From contig CAZJCW010000215.1 in the NCBI GenBank assembly GCA_964544365.1, positions 1 to 7,739 of the forward strand: a stretch of DNA of 7,739 nucleotides, in the 5' to 3' direction. Numbering within the stretch: the first letter of the stretch is position 1; every line of letters begins with the position of its first letter. Source of the DNA: Alsobacter sp964544365 (GTDB lineage: Bacteria > Pseudomonadota > Alphaproteobacteria > Rhizobiales > Beijerinckiaceae). Shown here piece by piece: positions 1 through 6,345 of the stretch. The notes beneath the pieces were generated by a model, which was not told the origin of the DNA, did no database searches, and saw nothing but the letters and a program-made list of their open reading frames with translations. A program made the position numbers and the translations under genes.

Positions 1-872
1 AGTCGCGCTACGACAAGGCCGGCCCCGGCGGCACCGGCGCCGACTACATCAACTGCCCGCTCGACAAGGCGCAGTACGAGGCCTTCGTCGACGGACTGAT
101 CGCCGGCGAGAAGACGTCGTTCAAGGAGTGGGAGGCCAACACGCCGTACTTCGACGGGTGCCTGCCTGTCGAGATCATGGCCGAGCGCGGGCGTGAAACG
201 CTGCGCCACGGGCCGATGAAGCCGTTCGGCCTGACCAACCCCCACAACCCGACCGTGAAGCCCTACGCGGTGGTGCAACTGCGCCAGGACAACGCGCTGG
301 GCACGCTCTACAATCTCGTCGGCTTCCAGACCAAGCTGAAGCACGCCGAACAGGTTCGCCTGCTGCGAACCATCCCCGGGCTCGAGGCCGCGGAATTCGC
401 CCGCCTCGGCGGCCTGCACCGCAACACCTACCTCAACTCGCCACGCCTGCTCGACCCGCTCTTGCGGCTGAAGGCACAGCCGCGCCTGCGCTTCGCGGGG
501 CAGATCACCGGTTGCGAAGGCTATGTGGAAAGCGCCGCGGTGGGCTTGATGGCGGGGCGCTTCGCTGCGGCGGAGGCCCTGGGACAGGCGCCGGCCGGGC
601 CGCCCGCAACGACCGCCATCGGCGCACTGCTCAATCACATCACCGGCGGGCACATCGAGACGATCGACGAGGGGCCGCGCTCGTTCCAGCCGATGAACGT
701 GAACTTCGGGCTGTTCCCGCCGCTCGAAAGCGCGCCGCGAGGCGCCGACGGAAAGCGCCTGCGCGGCACGGAAAAGGCCATCGCCCGCAAGATGGCGCTC
801 ACGGACCGCGCCCGCGCGGACCTGGAGGCGTGGCTCGCGGGGCCCGAGGGCGGCCGCAGCGTCGCCGCGTGA
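1..872 (+). CDS. trmFO: TrmFO, folate-dependent tRNA (m5U54) methyltransferase, 5' truncated by window edge
   Basis: C-terminal 289 codons of TrmFO (reading frame from base 3, stop TGA at 870-872); the FAD-binding N-terminus lies before the window. The family methylates U54 in the T-loop of tRNA, using methylenetetrahydrofolate as carbon donor and FADH2 as reductant, in the cytoplasm. Seen in the sequence: the hallmark stretch FDGCLPVEIMAERG (bases about 150-191), whose cysteine matches the functionally important second cysteine of the family; then GPMKPFGLTNPHN, YAVVQLRQDN and YNLVGFQTKL; then FAGQITGCEGYVESAA, which belongs to the GidA-like fold; and a C-terminal QPMNVNFGLFPPL segment typical of TrmFO. 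GidA/MnmG is excluded because these TrmFO blocks are specific. The gene ends 19 bases from the stop of the convergent gene, with no clear terminator between them. No frameshift is visible. Confidence 0.95.
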   Translation, partial: SRYDKAGPGGTGADYINCPLDKAQYEAFVDGLIAGEKTSFKEWEANTPYFDGCLPVEIMAERGRETLRHGPMKPFGLTNPHNPTVKPYAVVQLRQDNALGTLYNLVGFQTKLKHAEQVRLLRTIPGLEAAEFARLGGLHRNTYLNSPRLLDPLLRLKAQPRLRFAGQITGCEGYVESAAVGLMAGRFAAAEALGQAPAGPPATTAIGALLNHITGGHIETIDEGPRSFQPMNVNFGLFPPLESAPRGADGKRLRGTEKAIARKMALTDRARADLEAWLAGPEGGRSVAA

Positions 873-891
873 CCATCGGAAGACTTGGAAG

Positions 892-1779
892 TCAGGCGCA
901 GCGCGCCTTGCGCGCGGCGCGCCAGACTGTCCAGATCGCCCGCCAGTCCGGCAAGCCGACCGGCGTCCGGAAAGGCGCGTAACCCTTCGCCTCCATCTGC
1001 CGCAGGTAGGGCTCGACCAGGGCGACCGGCAGCAGGGCCGGTGCCAGCGCCGGCGCAATTCCACCGATGGCGCGGCGGGTCTCGGCGAGATGGTGGCGGG
1101 CCCGCCCCCGCAGGTCCGCCAGAAGCGCCCGCAAGCCCGGCGTGTCCCGCGCGCCGAGGATGTCGTCGCGCGACACGCCATAGGACTCCATCATGTCGCC
1201 GGGCAGGAAGACCTGTCCACGGGACGCGTGGAACGGCAGCGCACGGAGCAACCCGGTGAGGGCATAGGCCACCCCCGCATGGCCGACGACGTCGGCCCCT
1301 CCGGGATCCGCGCCGTCGGCGAGGATGAAGGTGGCAAGGCGTATCAGGACCGACGACGTCTCGCCGCAGTACCCCTCGAGGTCGTTCAGCGTCGGCATCG
1401 GGTCTTCGTAGAGGTCGAAGGTGCGCGCCTCGATGAGCGTGGACAGCGCGCCGACCGGCAGGTTGTAGCGCGCGACGGCCCGCATCAGCGCCGCGGCAAC
1501 GGGGTGGGACCCCGCATCGCCGCGCGCCTCGCCGGACAGCAGGTCCCGCCACCACTGGAACCGCATCTCGCCCGGCAGCGGGTCGGACACGATGTCCCGG
1601 ACCCGTGCAATCTCGAGGTTGAAGGCATAGAGCGCGACGAGCCCGTCGCGGCTTCGGGCCGGCGCAAAGAGGGTCGAGACCCAACGGTCGCGATCCTGGT
1701 TCCGCAGTTCGTGCGCCAGGGAGGGATCGGAGAACGCCGGAGCGAAGGCGGGAGACGGTCCCGCGGCCATGAACGCCAT
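892..1779 (-). CDS. Phytoene/squalene synthase-fold protein, NDUFAF6-like, probable non-catalytic complex I assembly factor
   Basis: A 295-residue all-helical protein of the squalene/phytoene synthase family. YAFN at 51-54 aligns with YAFCR of phytoene synthases, and RGQVFLP at 187-193 aligns with RGRVYLP. The two aspartate-rich metal-diphosphate motifs are largely lost: DDxxD reads ARVRD (58-62) and DxxxD after LLR reads ALPFH (180-184). The stretches LLRALPFHASRGQVFLPGD and GEMRFQWWRD match what I recall of human NDUFAF6 (C8orf38) and its bacterial relatives. I therefore infer a structural or lipid-binding role in respiratory complex I assembly rather than carotenoid or hopanoid synthesis. 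It is the last gene of the sec operon. The chosen ATG has GAGG 9 bases upstream, overlapping the previous stop codon; an in-frame ATG three codons later is an alternative. Automated annotation would probably say 'squalene/phytoene synthase family protein'. The fold is certain; the role is inferred. Confidence 0.88.
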   Translation of the reverse strand: MAFMAAGPSPAFAPAFSDPSLAHELRNQDRDRWVSTLFAPARSRDGLVALYAFNLEIARVRDIVSDPLPGEMRFQWWRDLLSGEARGDAGSHPVAAALMRAVARYNLPVGALSTLIEARTFDLYEDPMPTLNDLEGYCGETSSVLIRLATFILADGADPGGADVVGHAGVAYALTGLLRALPFHASRGQVFLPGDMMESYGVSRDDILGARDTPGLRALLADLRGRARHHLAETRRAIGGIAPALAPALLPVALVEPYLRQMEAKGYAPFRTPVGLPDWRAIWTVWRAARKARCA

Positions 1780-1790
1780 CGAGCCGGTCC

Positions 1791-2177
1791 TCAGTCGACG
1801 GCGATCAGGGCCGCGGCAACGGCGCGATTCTCGGCGACGAGTATGTTGTAGGTGCGGGCAGCGGCACCTGTCTGCATGACGTCGACCCCGATCCCCGCCT
1901 CCCTCAGGATCTCGCGGATCTCTTTCGGGAGGAAAACCGCTTCGCGGCCGGTGCCCACGAGAAGGATCCGGACCGCCGCGGCCTCAGCGACAACTGGCGC
2001 GAAAGCCGCCGGGGTCAAGTCGGCAGGGGTCGAGACCGGCCATGCGGAAATGCCGGTGGGCAGAGCCAGGATGGAGCCCCGGTGCGACATGTCGGCGAAG
2101 CGGAACCCGCCATTGCCGTAGGAGTCGATGAGGTGGCGACCCGGTACGAACCCGTCGTAGCGGGTCCCGCCGCTCAT
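1791..2177 (-). CDS. Mth938-like domain protein (DUF498), NDUFAF3 homologue
   Basis: A 128-residue single-domain protein of the Mth938/DUF498 family, the bacterial counterpart of mitochondrial NDUFAF3 (C3orf60), which helps assemble the membrane-proximal part of complex I. Visible family marks are IDSYGNGGFRF (17-27), ILLVGTGRE (71-79) and the C-terminal GIGVDVMQTGAAARTYN (95-111) followed by NRAVAAALI (117-125). There is no signal peptide or membrane segment, so it should be cytoplasmic. Its ATG overlaps the secF stop as ATGA (2174-2177), which implies translational coupling to secF. The NDUFAF6-like gene follows after 11 bases. Its length is normal for the family and it is intact. The biochemical activity of the family is not known to me; the complex I role is inferred from the mitochondrial homologue. 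Confidence 0.9.
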   Translation of the reverse strand: MSGGTRYDGFVPGRHLIDSYGNGGFRFADMSHRGSILALPTGISAWPVSTPADLTPAAFAPVVAEAAAVRILLVGTGREAVFLPKEIREILREAGIGVDVMQTGAAARTYNILVAENRAVAAALIAVD

Positions 2178-3169
2178 TGCGCCGGGCTCTCGCCCGTTCC
2201 GCGACGACGCGCCTTAGCCGGGGCCGCCTCCTGCGACTTGTCCTCGGCCGGCGCTTCCGCGCCCACCTTCAGGCCGAGATAGATGAGCACGGGCGCGGCG
2301 ATGAAGATGGAGGAGTAGGTGCCCACCACGACGCCGAACATCATCGCGTAGGAGAAGCTCTGGATGACCTGGCCGCCGAACAGCACCAGGGCGAGCAGCG
2401 CCAGCATCGTCGTCACCGACGTGTAGATGGTGCGCGACAGCGTCGCGTTCATCGAGATGTCGAGCAGGTCGTCTATCGACATCTTCTTGTACTTGCGGAG
2501 CATTTCCCGAACGCGATCGAACACGACGACGGTGTCGTTCAGCGAGAAGCCGACGATGGTCAGGATGGCCGCGATGGCCGTCATGTTGAATTCGAGCTGC
2601 GAGATGGCGAAGAAGCCGATCGTCAGCACGAGGTCGTGCATCGTCGCGATGACGGCCGCGACGGCGAACTGCCACTCGAAGCGGAACCAGAGGTAGACGA
2701 GCACGCCGACGATGGCCAGCACGACGCCCAGCGTTCCCGACTGGACGAGCTCGCCCGAGACGCGCGGCCCGACCACCTCAACGCGGCGGAACTCGTAGTC
2801 CTTGTCGAACGTGCTGCGGAACCGCTCCAGCGCCTGCTGCTGGGCGCGCTCGCGCTCCTGCTGGGTCGCCCCCGGCTGCAGGCCGAAGCGGATCGACACC
2901 TCGCCCTTGTCGCCGAACTCCTGCACCTCGATCTCGCCGACGACGAGATCCACCGACGCCTCGCGGATCGACGCGAGGTCGGCCTTGCCGGCCTTCGACT
3001 GCATCTCGATGAGCGTGCCGCCGGTGAAGTCGATGCCGAAATTCATCGACACGCCGAAGAAGCACACGATGGCGATGACGGAGAGGAACGCCGAGAACGG
3101 AAAGCTCACGCGCCGGAAGCGCATGAAGCTGAACTTGGTGTCGTCGGGAATGATCCGCAGGAGCTTCAT
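2174..3169 (-). CDS. secF: SecF, protein translocase subunit
   Basis: Inner-membrane subunit of the SecDF complex, an RND-type proton-driven motor that pulls exported proteins into the periplasm after SecA/SecYEG translocation. The 331 residues show TM1 at about 24-42, then GIDFTGG (45-51) opening the periplasmic P1-like domain, VGPRVSGEL (133-141), and five further membrane segments at about 145-163, 167-190, 195-217, 250-266 and 275-300. The TM4 motif NDTVVVFDRVRE (211-222) carries Asp212, and Arg246 sits in LSRTIYTS; both match residues implicated in proton transfer. The last 30 residues form a charged Ala/Lys/Arg-rich cytoplasmic tail. The start has GGGGA about 6-7 bases upstream (SD at 3176-3181). 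SecD ends 13 bases upstream, and the stop overlaps the next gene by 4 bases. The two subunits are separate here, not fused. Confidence 0.97.
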   Translation of the reverse strand: MKLLRIIPDDTKFSFMRFRRVSFPFSAFLSVIAIVCFFGVSMNFGIDFTGGTLIEMQSKAGKADLASIREASVDLVVGEIEVQEFGDKGEVSIRFGLQPGATQQERERAQQQALERFRSTFDKDYEFRRVEVVGPRVSGELVQSGTLGVVLAIVGVLVYLWFRFEWQFAVAAVIATMHDLVLTIGFFAISQLEFNMTAIAAILTIVGFSLNDTVVVFDRVREMLRKYKKMSIDDLLDISMNATLSRTIYTSVTTMLALLALVLFGGQVIQSFSYAMMFGVVVGTYSSIFIAAPVLIYLGLKVGAEAPAEDKSQEAAPAKARRRGTGESPAQ

Positions 3170-3182
3170 GTCGGATTCCCCG

Positions 3183-4796
3183 TCAGAACGGCAGTTTCGT
3201 GGGCTTGGCCCACCGGTACCACAGGGCGATCATCATCCGCGTCATGGTGACGGCGGTGACGACGGTGGTCACGATTCCCAGGATCAGCGTCACGGCAAAG
3301 CCCTTCACCGGCCCCGAGCCGAGGAAGAACAGGATCGCCGCGGCGATGAACATCGTCACGTTGGAGTCGATGATCGTGGCGAAGGCGCGCTGGAAGCCCG
3401 CCTCAAGCGACGAAATCATCGAGCGGCCAAGGCGCGACTCCTCGCGGATGCGCTCATAGATGAGCACGTTCGAGTCGACTGCGGTGCCGATGGTGAGAAC
3501 GATGCCCGCGATGCCGGGCAGCGTGAGCGTCGACCCCAGCATCGACATCAGCGCGAAGATGAGCACCACGTGCACGAGCAGCGCGATGTTGGCGAAGACG
3601 CCGAACGTGCCGTAGCAGACCAGCATGAAGACGACGACGAGAACGGCGGCGACCCACGACGCCTTCTTGCCGGCCTCGATCGAGTCCTGGCCAAGGCCCG
3701 GACCGACCGTGCGCTCCTCGACGATGGTCAGCGGCGCCGGCAATGCGCCGGCGCGCAGAAGGATGGCGAGGTTGTTGGCCTGCTCGACGGTGAAGCGGCC
3801 GGAAATCTGGCCCGAGCCACCGGTGATCGGCTGCAGGATGCGCGGCGCCGAAATCACCTTGCGGTCCAGCACGATGGCGAGCGGACGGCCGACCGCCTCG
3901 GTTGTCACCTGGCCGAAGCGCTGAGCGCCGCGGATGTTGAACTTGAAGTTGACGATGGGTTCGGCGGTGCGGCTGTCGAAGGCCGGCTGCGCGTCGATCA
4001 GGTCCTCGCCCTGCACGATGACCCGACGCTCGATCTGCATCGGCGCGCCGCCGTCCTCGGACGACGGAAGCGTCTCGACCTCCGCCGGGTTGGCGCCCGG
4101 TTCCGCGACGAGGCGGAATTCGAGCTGGGCGGTCGTTCCGAGGATTTCCTTCAGGCGCTGCGGGTTCTGCAGGCCCGGAACCTGCACGAGGATCCGGTCG
4201 ATGCCCTGGCGCTGGATGTTGGGCTCGGTCGTGCCGAGGGCGTCGACACGGCGCCGGAGCACCTCGATGGCCTGGTCGATCGCCTTGCGCACGCGCTCGT
4301 TGATGCCCGCCTCGCTGACGGTGAGCTGGATCAGGCCGTCGGCCTGCTCCGCCAGCTCGATGGCAGGCTGGCCGGTGCCCATGCCGAGGGTGCTGCCGAC
4401 CGGCTGCGAGAGCTTCCGCAACTCGGGCAGGAGCTTCTGCCGGTCCGCCGCCTCCGGCACGCGAATCGAGACGCCGCGGGCCTGGACGCCGATGCCCCCC
4501 GCCAGCGACACGCGCTGCTCGCGCAGCACGCGGCGCACGTCGTCGCGCAGGGCGTTGACCTGCGCGCGGACGACGGCCGACGTGTCGACCTCGAGCAGGA
4601 CGTGCGAGCCGCCCTGGAGGTCGAGGCCGAGGACGATGGCCTGGTGCGGGACGATCCACTTCGGGATGAAGGACGGGATCGACTGCTCGACGCTCCTGCG
4701 CGTCTCCGGCGACAGCAGGCTCGGCATCGCATAGAGGAAGCCGGCAAGCGTCAGGAGAATGACGCCGATGGTCTTCAGTCTGGAGAATCGCAGCAT
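3183..4796 (-). CDS. secD: SecD, protein translocase subunit
   Basis: Larger subunit of SecDF, partner of the next gene. The 537 residues are laid out as TM1 (about 8-26), GLDLQGGSHVLLEVD (57-71), the P1 base with RRRVDALGTTEPNIQRQG (181-198) and IDRILVQVPGL (199-209), then the P1 head (about 225-335) and the LRAGALPAPL block (347-356). Five membrane segments follow from about 380 to 527. TM4 holds TAVDSNVLIYERIREE (438-453), whose Asp441 corresponds to the essential proton-pathway aspartate of SecD. The length is between the short Gram-positive-like and the long E. coli (about 615) forms and is usual for alphaproteobacteria. The Shine-Dalgarno is poor: GGGAAC lies about 13 bases from the ATG. 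Expression may therefore lean on read-through from yajC, which ends 43 bases upstream. No other nearby start fits TM1 better. Confidence 0.97.
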   Translation of the reverse strand: MLRFSRLKTIGVILLTLAGFLYAMPSLLSPETRRSVEQSIPSFIPKWIVPHQAIVLGLDLQGGSHVLLEVDTSAVVRAQVNALRDDVRRVLREQRVSLAGGIGVQARGVSIRVPEAADRQKLLPELRKLSQPVGSTLGMGTGQPAIELAEQADGLIQLTVSEAGINERVRKAIDQAIEVLRRRVDALGTTEPNIQRQGIDRILVQVPGLQNPQRLKEILGTTAQLEFRLVAEPGANPAEVETLPSSEDGGAPMQIERRVIVQGEDLIDAQPAFDSRTAEPIVNFKFNIRGAQRFGQVTTEAVGRPLAIVLDRKVISAPRILQPITGGSGQISGRFTVEQANNLAILLRAGALPAPLTIVEERTVGPGLGQDSIEAGKKASWVAAVLVVVFMLVCYGTFGVFANIALLVHVVLIFALMSMLGSTLTLPGIAGIVLTIGTAVDSNVLIYERIREESRLGRSMISSLEAGFQRAFATIIDSNVTMFIAAAILFFLGSGPVKGFAVTLILGIVTTVVTAVTMTRMMIALWYRWAKPTKLPF

Positions 4797-4839
4797 CGTC
4801 GAGGCAGTTCCCGTATCGCGGCCCGGCCGCTCGGTTCGG

Positions 4840-5166
4840 TCAGGACTTGACGGGTTCGCCCTTGGCGCGGACCTCGGCGATCATGCCGCGCATCAGGCGC
4901 GCACGCACGCCTTCCGCAAGCTCGATCTCGAGCTCGGCGTCGTCCGACACCTTGGTGACCTTGGCGATGAGCCCTCCCGTCGTCACGACGGTGTCCCCGC
5001 GGCGCACGTTCTTGATCATCTCCTGATGAGCCTTCGCCCGCTTCTGCTGCGGCCGAATGATCAGGAAGTACATGATGATGAAGATCAGGACGAACGGGAC
5101 GAGCTGCACGAACATGTCGACGCCGCCGGGCGCAGCAGCGCTCTGGGCGAATGCAGGCGTGATCAC
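4840..5166 (-). CDS. yajC: YajC, Sec translocon accessory protein (GTG start)
   Basis: A small single-span inner-membrane protein that associates with SecDF and the holo-translocon. With the GTG start at 5166 it has 108 residues: a short N-terminus ITPAFAQSAAAPGG, a membrane helix at about 18-37, and the family signature YFLIIRPQQKRAKAHQEM (33-50) leading into the cytoplasmic domain RRGDTVVTTGGLIAKVTKV (55-73). The frame stays open upstream to an ATG at 5301, but that would add 45 residues (R/G-rich) not seen in YajC and would place the start before the candidate promoter at 5230-5257. The GTG has GGAGG exactly 6 bases upstream, and the ITPAFAQ opening is typical of alphaproteobacterial YajC. 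It is the first gene of the operon with secD, secF and the two complex I assembly-like genes. Confidence 0.93.
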   Translation of the reverse strand: MITPAFAQSAAAPGGVDMFVQLVPFVLIFIIMYFLIIRPQQKRAKAHQEMIKNVRRGDTVVTTGGLIAKVTKVSDDAELEIELAEGVRARLMRGMIAEVRAKGEPVKS

Positions 5167-5172
5167 GGGAAG

Positions 5173-5177
5173 CCTCC
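5173..5177 (-). promoter_or_regulatory. Ribosome binding site GGAGG deciding the yajC start
   Basis: On the minus strand GGAGG lies 6 bases before the GTG at 5166-5164. It is the best Shine-Dalgarno in the neighbourhood and supports GTG over the upstream in-frame ATG at 5301. Confidence 0.75.
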
Positions 5178-5229
5178 GCAGACGTTGGTCGGCCTCCACC
5201 ACGGCGGAGCGCCTCAAAAAGTTGCGCGG

Positions 5230-5257
5230 ACTATAGCCAGCGCGGGTGGGAAAGCAA
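5230..5257 (-). promoter_or_regulatory. Candidate sigma70-type promoter of the yajC-secDF operon
   Basis: Reading the minus strand, TTGCTT (5257-5252) is followed after 16 bases by TATAGT (5235-5230). These are good matches to -35 and -10 boxes. The expected transcription start near 5222 gives a leader of about 55 bases before the yajC GTG. It stands out as a locally A+T-richer patch in very G+C-rich DNA. Not tested experimentally. Confidence 0.55.
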
Positions 5258-5294
5258 ATTGATAGGCGGGCGACGCCGAGGCCGTTCCGGACCC

Positions 5295-5321
5295 GTGACA
5301 CGCCGCCCGAGCGCAGATAAG
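5295..5321 (+). promoter_or_regulatory. Weak candidate promoter for the DUF815 ATPase gene
   Basis: GTGACA (5295-5300), then 15 bases, then GATAAG (5316-5321). Both boxes are only partial matches and the spacer is short. The position, about 70 bases before the ATG at 5391 and just upstream of the divergent yajC promoter, is reasonable. The rest of the 224-base divergent region (5167-5390) shows no other clear signal. Confidence 0.25.
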
Positions 5322-5390
5322 GACACCCCCTGTGCGCGGCAAGGGTCGGACCGTCGCCGCCCCGTCACAAACGCCCGTCCGGAAGCCGCC

Positions 5391-6260
5391 ATGACCGATA
5401 CAGCCGCCCTCGCCGCCCTTCTCGCGCGGATCGCCGACAGCCTCGAGCGCATCGCCCCGCCGCGCGCCGCCGCACCGGACTTCGACGCGGCCGACGCCTT
5501 CGTCTGGCATCCCTCGCCCACCGGCCTCGCGCCGGTGCCGCGCGTCAACCGGGTCGAGATGCTGCTGCTCAAGGGGATCGACCGCGTCCGCGATACGCTT
5601 CTCGACAACACCGGGCGCTTCGCGGCCGGCCTGCCGGCGAACAACGCGCTGCTGTGGGGCGCGCGGGGGATGGGGAAGTCGTCACTCGTGAAGGCGGCCC
5701 ACGCGCAGATCAACGCCACACGCGCGCCCGGCACGCCGGCGCTCAAGCTGGTCGAGATCCATCGCGAGGACATCGAGACGCTTCCGCACCTGATGAGCCT
5801 CGTTCGGCCGGCGCCATACCGGTTCGTGGTGTTCTGCGACGACCTGTCCTTCGACGGCGACGACACGTCGTACAAGTCGCTCAAGGCGGTGCTGGAAGGC
5901 GGCATCGAAGGCCGACCCGAGAACGTGATCTTCTACGCGACGTCCAACCGGCGCCACCTGCTGCCGCGCGACATGATGGAGAACGAGCGCTCCACGGCGA
6001 TCAATCCCGGCGAGGCCGTGGAGGAGAAGGTGTCGCTGTCCGACCGGTTCGGCCTGTGGCTCGGCTTCCACCGCTGCAGCCAGGACGAGTACCTCGCCAT
6101 GATCGACGGCTACGTGGCGCATTATGGGCTGAAGGTCGAGGACCGGGAGGCGATGCACCACGACGCGCTCGAATGGTCGACCACGCGGGGCTCGCGTTCC
6201 GGCCGCACGGCATGGCAGTTCATCCAGGATCTCGCCGGCCGCCTCGGCGCTCCGCTGTAG
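5391..6260 (+). CDS. AAA+ ATPase of the DUF815 family, function unknown
   Basis: A 289-residue single-domain cytoplasmic P-loop ATPase. After an N-terminal helical region (1-80, including the FVWHP element) come Walker A GARGMGKSS (90-98, Lys96), Walker B FVVFCDDLSF (145-154, Asp150/Asp151), sensor 1 ATSNRRHL (183-190, Asn186), an arginine-finger candidate in SDRFGLWLGF (217-226, Arg219), and a basic SRSGRTAWQF segment (268-277) in the sensor 2 region. All catalytic motifs are intact. LKAVLEGGIEGRPENV and MMENERS are marks of DUF815. The ATG at 5391 has GGAAG 5 bases upstream and begins TDTAALAALLARIADSLERI; the open frame extends to 5259, but without family-like sequence. The gene is divergent from yajC and convergent with the M23 gene. 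No substrate is known to me for this family; adjacency to sec genes is suggestive only. Confidence 0.92.
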   Translation: MTDTAALAALLARIADSLERIAPPRAAAPDFDAADAFVWHPSPTGLAPVPRVNRVEMLLLKGIDRVRDTLLDNTGRFAAGLPANNALLWGARGMGKSSLVKAAHAQINATRAPGTPALKLVEIHREDIETLPHLMSLVRPAPYRFVVFCDDLSFDGDDTSYKSLKAVLEGGIEGRPENVIFYATSNRRHLLPRDMMENERSTAINPGEAVEEKVSLSDRFGLWLGFHRCSQDEYLAMIDGYVAHYGLKVEDREAMHHDALEWSTTRGSRSGRTAWQFIQDLAGRLGAPL

Positions 6261-6273
6261 GCCGCCGAACGCG

Positions 6274-6306
6274 AAAGCGGGCCGCGCCAGGAGCGCGACC
6301 CGCCTT
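6274..6306 (-). terminator. Hairpin terminator, best formed on the minus strand, downstream of the M23 lipoprotein gene
   Basis: Arms 6274-6287 and 6293-6306 pair around a 5-base loop. As minus-strand RNA all 14 pairs form, two of them G-U, and the hairpin ends in a short U run (UUUCGCGUU). As plus-strand RNA the same two positions become A-C mismatches, so the stem is weaker in that direction. It sits 40 bases after the M23 gene stop and 14 bases after the ATPase stop, between two convergent genes, and may act weakly in both directions. Confidence 0.55.
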
Positions 6307-6345
6307 GAGGCGATCGGGGGATGGGTCTCGAGACGCCCGACCGGA

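Noticed and set aside
902..923. GCGCGCC / GGCGCGC inverted repeat at the end of the NDUFAF6-like gene, possible terminator
   Set aside because: It lies inside the coding sequence, is a simple G/C alternation, and has no T-rich tail on either strand.
635..1684. A 349-codon minus-strand open frame overlapping trmFO and the NDUFAF6-like gene
   Set aside because: It is in another frame of two well-supported genes, and the product is low-complexity Arg/Ala/Gly/Pro with no family resemblance.
892..1779. Carotenoid or hopanoid biosynthesis gene (crtB, hpnC or hpnD)
   Set aside because: Both catalytic aspartate motifs are degraded, and no desaturase, cyclase or other isoprenoid gene is nearby. The NDUFAF6-like reading fits better.
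4818..4830. Inverted repeat GCGGCCCGGCCGC in the yajC-secD gap, possible attenuator
   Set aside because: The perfect arms leave a one-base loop, so only a short 4-bp stem could form in RNA, and no U run follows. Common by chance at this G+C content.
2802..4850. A 682-codon plus-strand open frame running opposite secD and part of secF
   Set aside because: It is antisense to strongly conserved SecD/SecF. Its product is rich in Arg, Asp, His and Ala with no recognisable domain, as expected of shadow frames in G+C-rich DNA.
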